From NCBI GenBank assembly GCA_017428115.1, contig JAFRRK010000089.1:1-32780 (forward strand): DNA of 32,780 nucleotides. Direction: 5' to 3'. The notes under the pieces are model-generated. The model made no database searches. It saw only the letters and a program-made list of their open reading frames with translations, and was not told where the DNA came from. Position numbers and translations under genes: made by a program. Positions 32,272 to 32,780 of the stretch are shown one piece after another; positions within the stretch are counted from its first letter, which is position 1, and each line of letters starts with the position of its first letter. Origin of the DNA: Bacteroidales bacterium. Lineage in GTDB: Bacteria > Bacteroidota > Bacteroidia > Bacteroidales > P3.

Positions 32272-32412
32272 ATGGAGAAGAAAACGAAGTATTGTAAACC
32301 CGAAATCGAGGTGATGAACGCCCGCATAGAGCGTGGCTATTTCCTTTCGGCCGGCAACGAGCGCCTGGAAGAGCAGGGCACTGTCGACAACTCAAACTTC
32401 AGGTTTAACTAA
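32272..32412 (+). CDS. 46-residue leader-type protein upstream of a surface lipoprotein gene
   Basis: An ATG-to-TAA frame of 46 codons beginning MEKKTKYCKPEIEVMNARIERGYFLS. It follows a consensus promoter and is followed 21 bp later by a lipoprotein gene. The pattern of a short basic start, a KPxIEV segment and a hydrophobic-Ser turn is like the small proteins often found before fimbrillin-type genes in Bacteroidales, though this is from memory. No signal peptide is present. Function unknown; it could be a regulatory peptide or a secretion-related accessory. Confidence 0.6.
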   Translation: MEKKTKYCKPEIEVMNARIERGYFLSAGNERLEEQGTVDNSNFRFN

Positions 32413-32433
32413 CTCTTAAAGTCCAACGGAATT

Positions 32434-32780
32434 ATGAGAAGAACAGTTATTGCTATTGCTTCAGCGCTGCTGGTGTTGGCAGCCGCATCCTGCAAGAAGG
32501 ATACCGAGAAAAACGAGTATAGCGACCGTCCCGTGCGTTTCACCGCCACGATGGAGGGTTCGCAAGATGTCAAGACCCAGCTGGTGGGCCACGACCTGAA
32601 GTGGCAGAACGGCGACATGGTGGCAGTGGTATGCCCCGAGTTCGGCACCAAGGAGATGTACACGCCCAACGCTGCCGGTTCTACCCATGCCGAGTTTGTG
32701 TATGCCGGCAATATGGACGACGAGCCTACGCTCTCCACCCCCATCACGGCTGCCTATCCGGCCGACTATTGGAGCGACGA
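32434..32780 (+). CDS. Fimbrillin-like lipoprotein, 5' part only
   Basis: Open to the window edge after 115 codons. It starts MRRTVIAIASALLVLAAASC, a lipoprotein signal with Cys20, then a short charged linker. The mature start has VRFTATMEG, VKTQLVGHDLKWQNGDMVAVV and the ITAAYPADYW region. The I-x-F-x-A, T-R/Q-T and W-x-x-GD-x-x-x-V pattern is typical of fimbrillin-family surface proteins of Bacteroidales. It may be a pilus subunit or a tip/anchor protein; the C-terminus needed to decide is missing. Confidence 0.75.
   Translation, partial: MRRTVIAIASALLVLAAASCKKDTEKNEYSDRPVRFTATMEGSQDVKTQLVGHDLKWQNGDMVAVVCPEFGTKEMYTPNAAGSTHAEFVYAGNMDDEPTLSTPITAAYPADYWSD

Overview
The window is chromosomal DNA from a member of the Bacteroidota, most likely order Bacteroidales. 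Four things support this. There are several promoter-like sites of the Bacteroidota type (TTTG, about 19 bp, TAnnTTTG) and no clear Shine-Dalgarno sites. Two secreted proteins carry type IX secretion signals, one type A and one type B. The end of the window has a fimbrillin-like lipoprotein. The F-type ATP synthase genes and the GSCFA protein also fit this phylum. The species cannot be named from the sequence alone. The content is mostly core chromosome; I see no prophage, integrative element, intact insertion sequence or CRISPR array.

Layout, left to right. 1-3056: recJ followed by two tandemly duplicated GNAT acetyltransferases, all on +. 3057-3666: a non-coding stretch with a 217-bp element bounded by 20-bp perfect inverted repeats. 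3667-5853: ettA (ABC-F translation factor) and a small exported protein whose signal-peptide region holds a 7-bp tandem repeat. 5854-6622: non-coding, rich in inverted repeats. 6623-7624 (-): an alpha/beta-hydrolase-like lipoprotein, divergent from 7727-14706 (+), which holds dnaE, a GSCFA-domain protein, ddl and a type-B T9SS cargo. 14885-19097 (-): an FHS-family sugar transporter and a large C10 (streptopain-like) protease with a type-A T9SS tail. 19537-23650 (-): atpE-F-H-A-G without atpB, atpD or atpC. 23651-25797: a repeat-rich zone with tRNA-Cys and a response regulator. 25798-27948 (-): the sensor histidine kinase that probably pairs with that regulator. 27949-28408: a 228-bp nested palindrome. 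28409-31637 (+): a small membrane protein, nadB and a PatB/MalY-type aminotransferase. 31638-32780: an AT-rich palindrome, a strong promoter, a 46-residue ORF and the start of a fimbrillin-like lipoprotein.

The most interesting material lies between genes. A roughly 170-bp element occurs twice (24108-24278 and 25455-25624) with near-identical length, terminal inverted repeats and three internal hairpins. Base changes between the copies keep the middle hairpin paired, and a decayed third core lies at 23974-24059. One copy, together with a separate 100-bp dispersed repeat, separates the histidine kinase from its response regulator. A second palindromic family (28096-28323) appears to have a truncated relative at the very start of the window. 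These look like small non-autonomous repeats or structured RNA/ssDNA elements. No gene in the window explains how they move.
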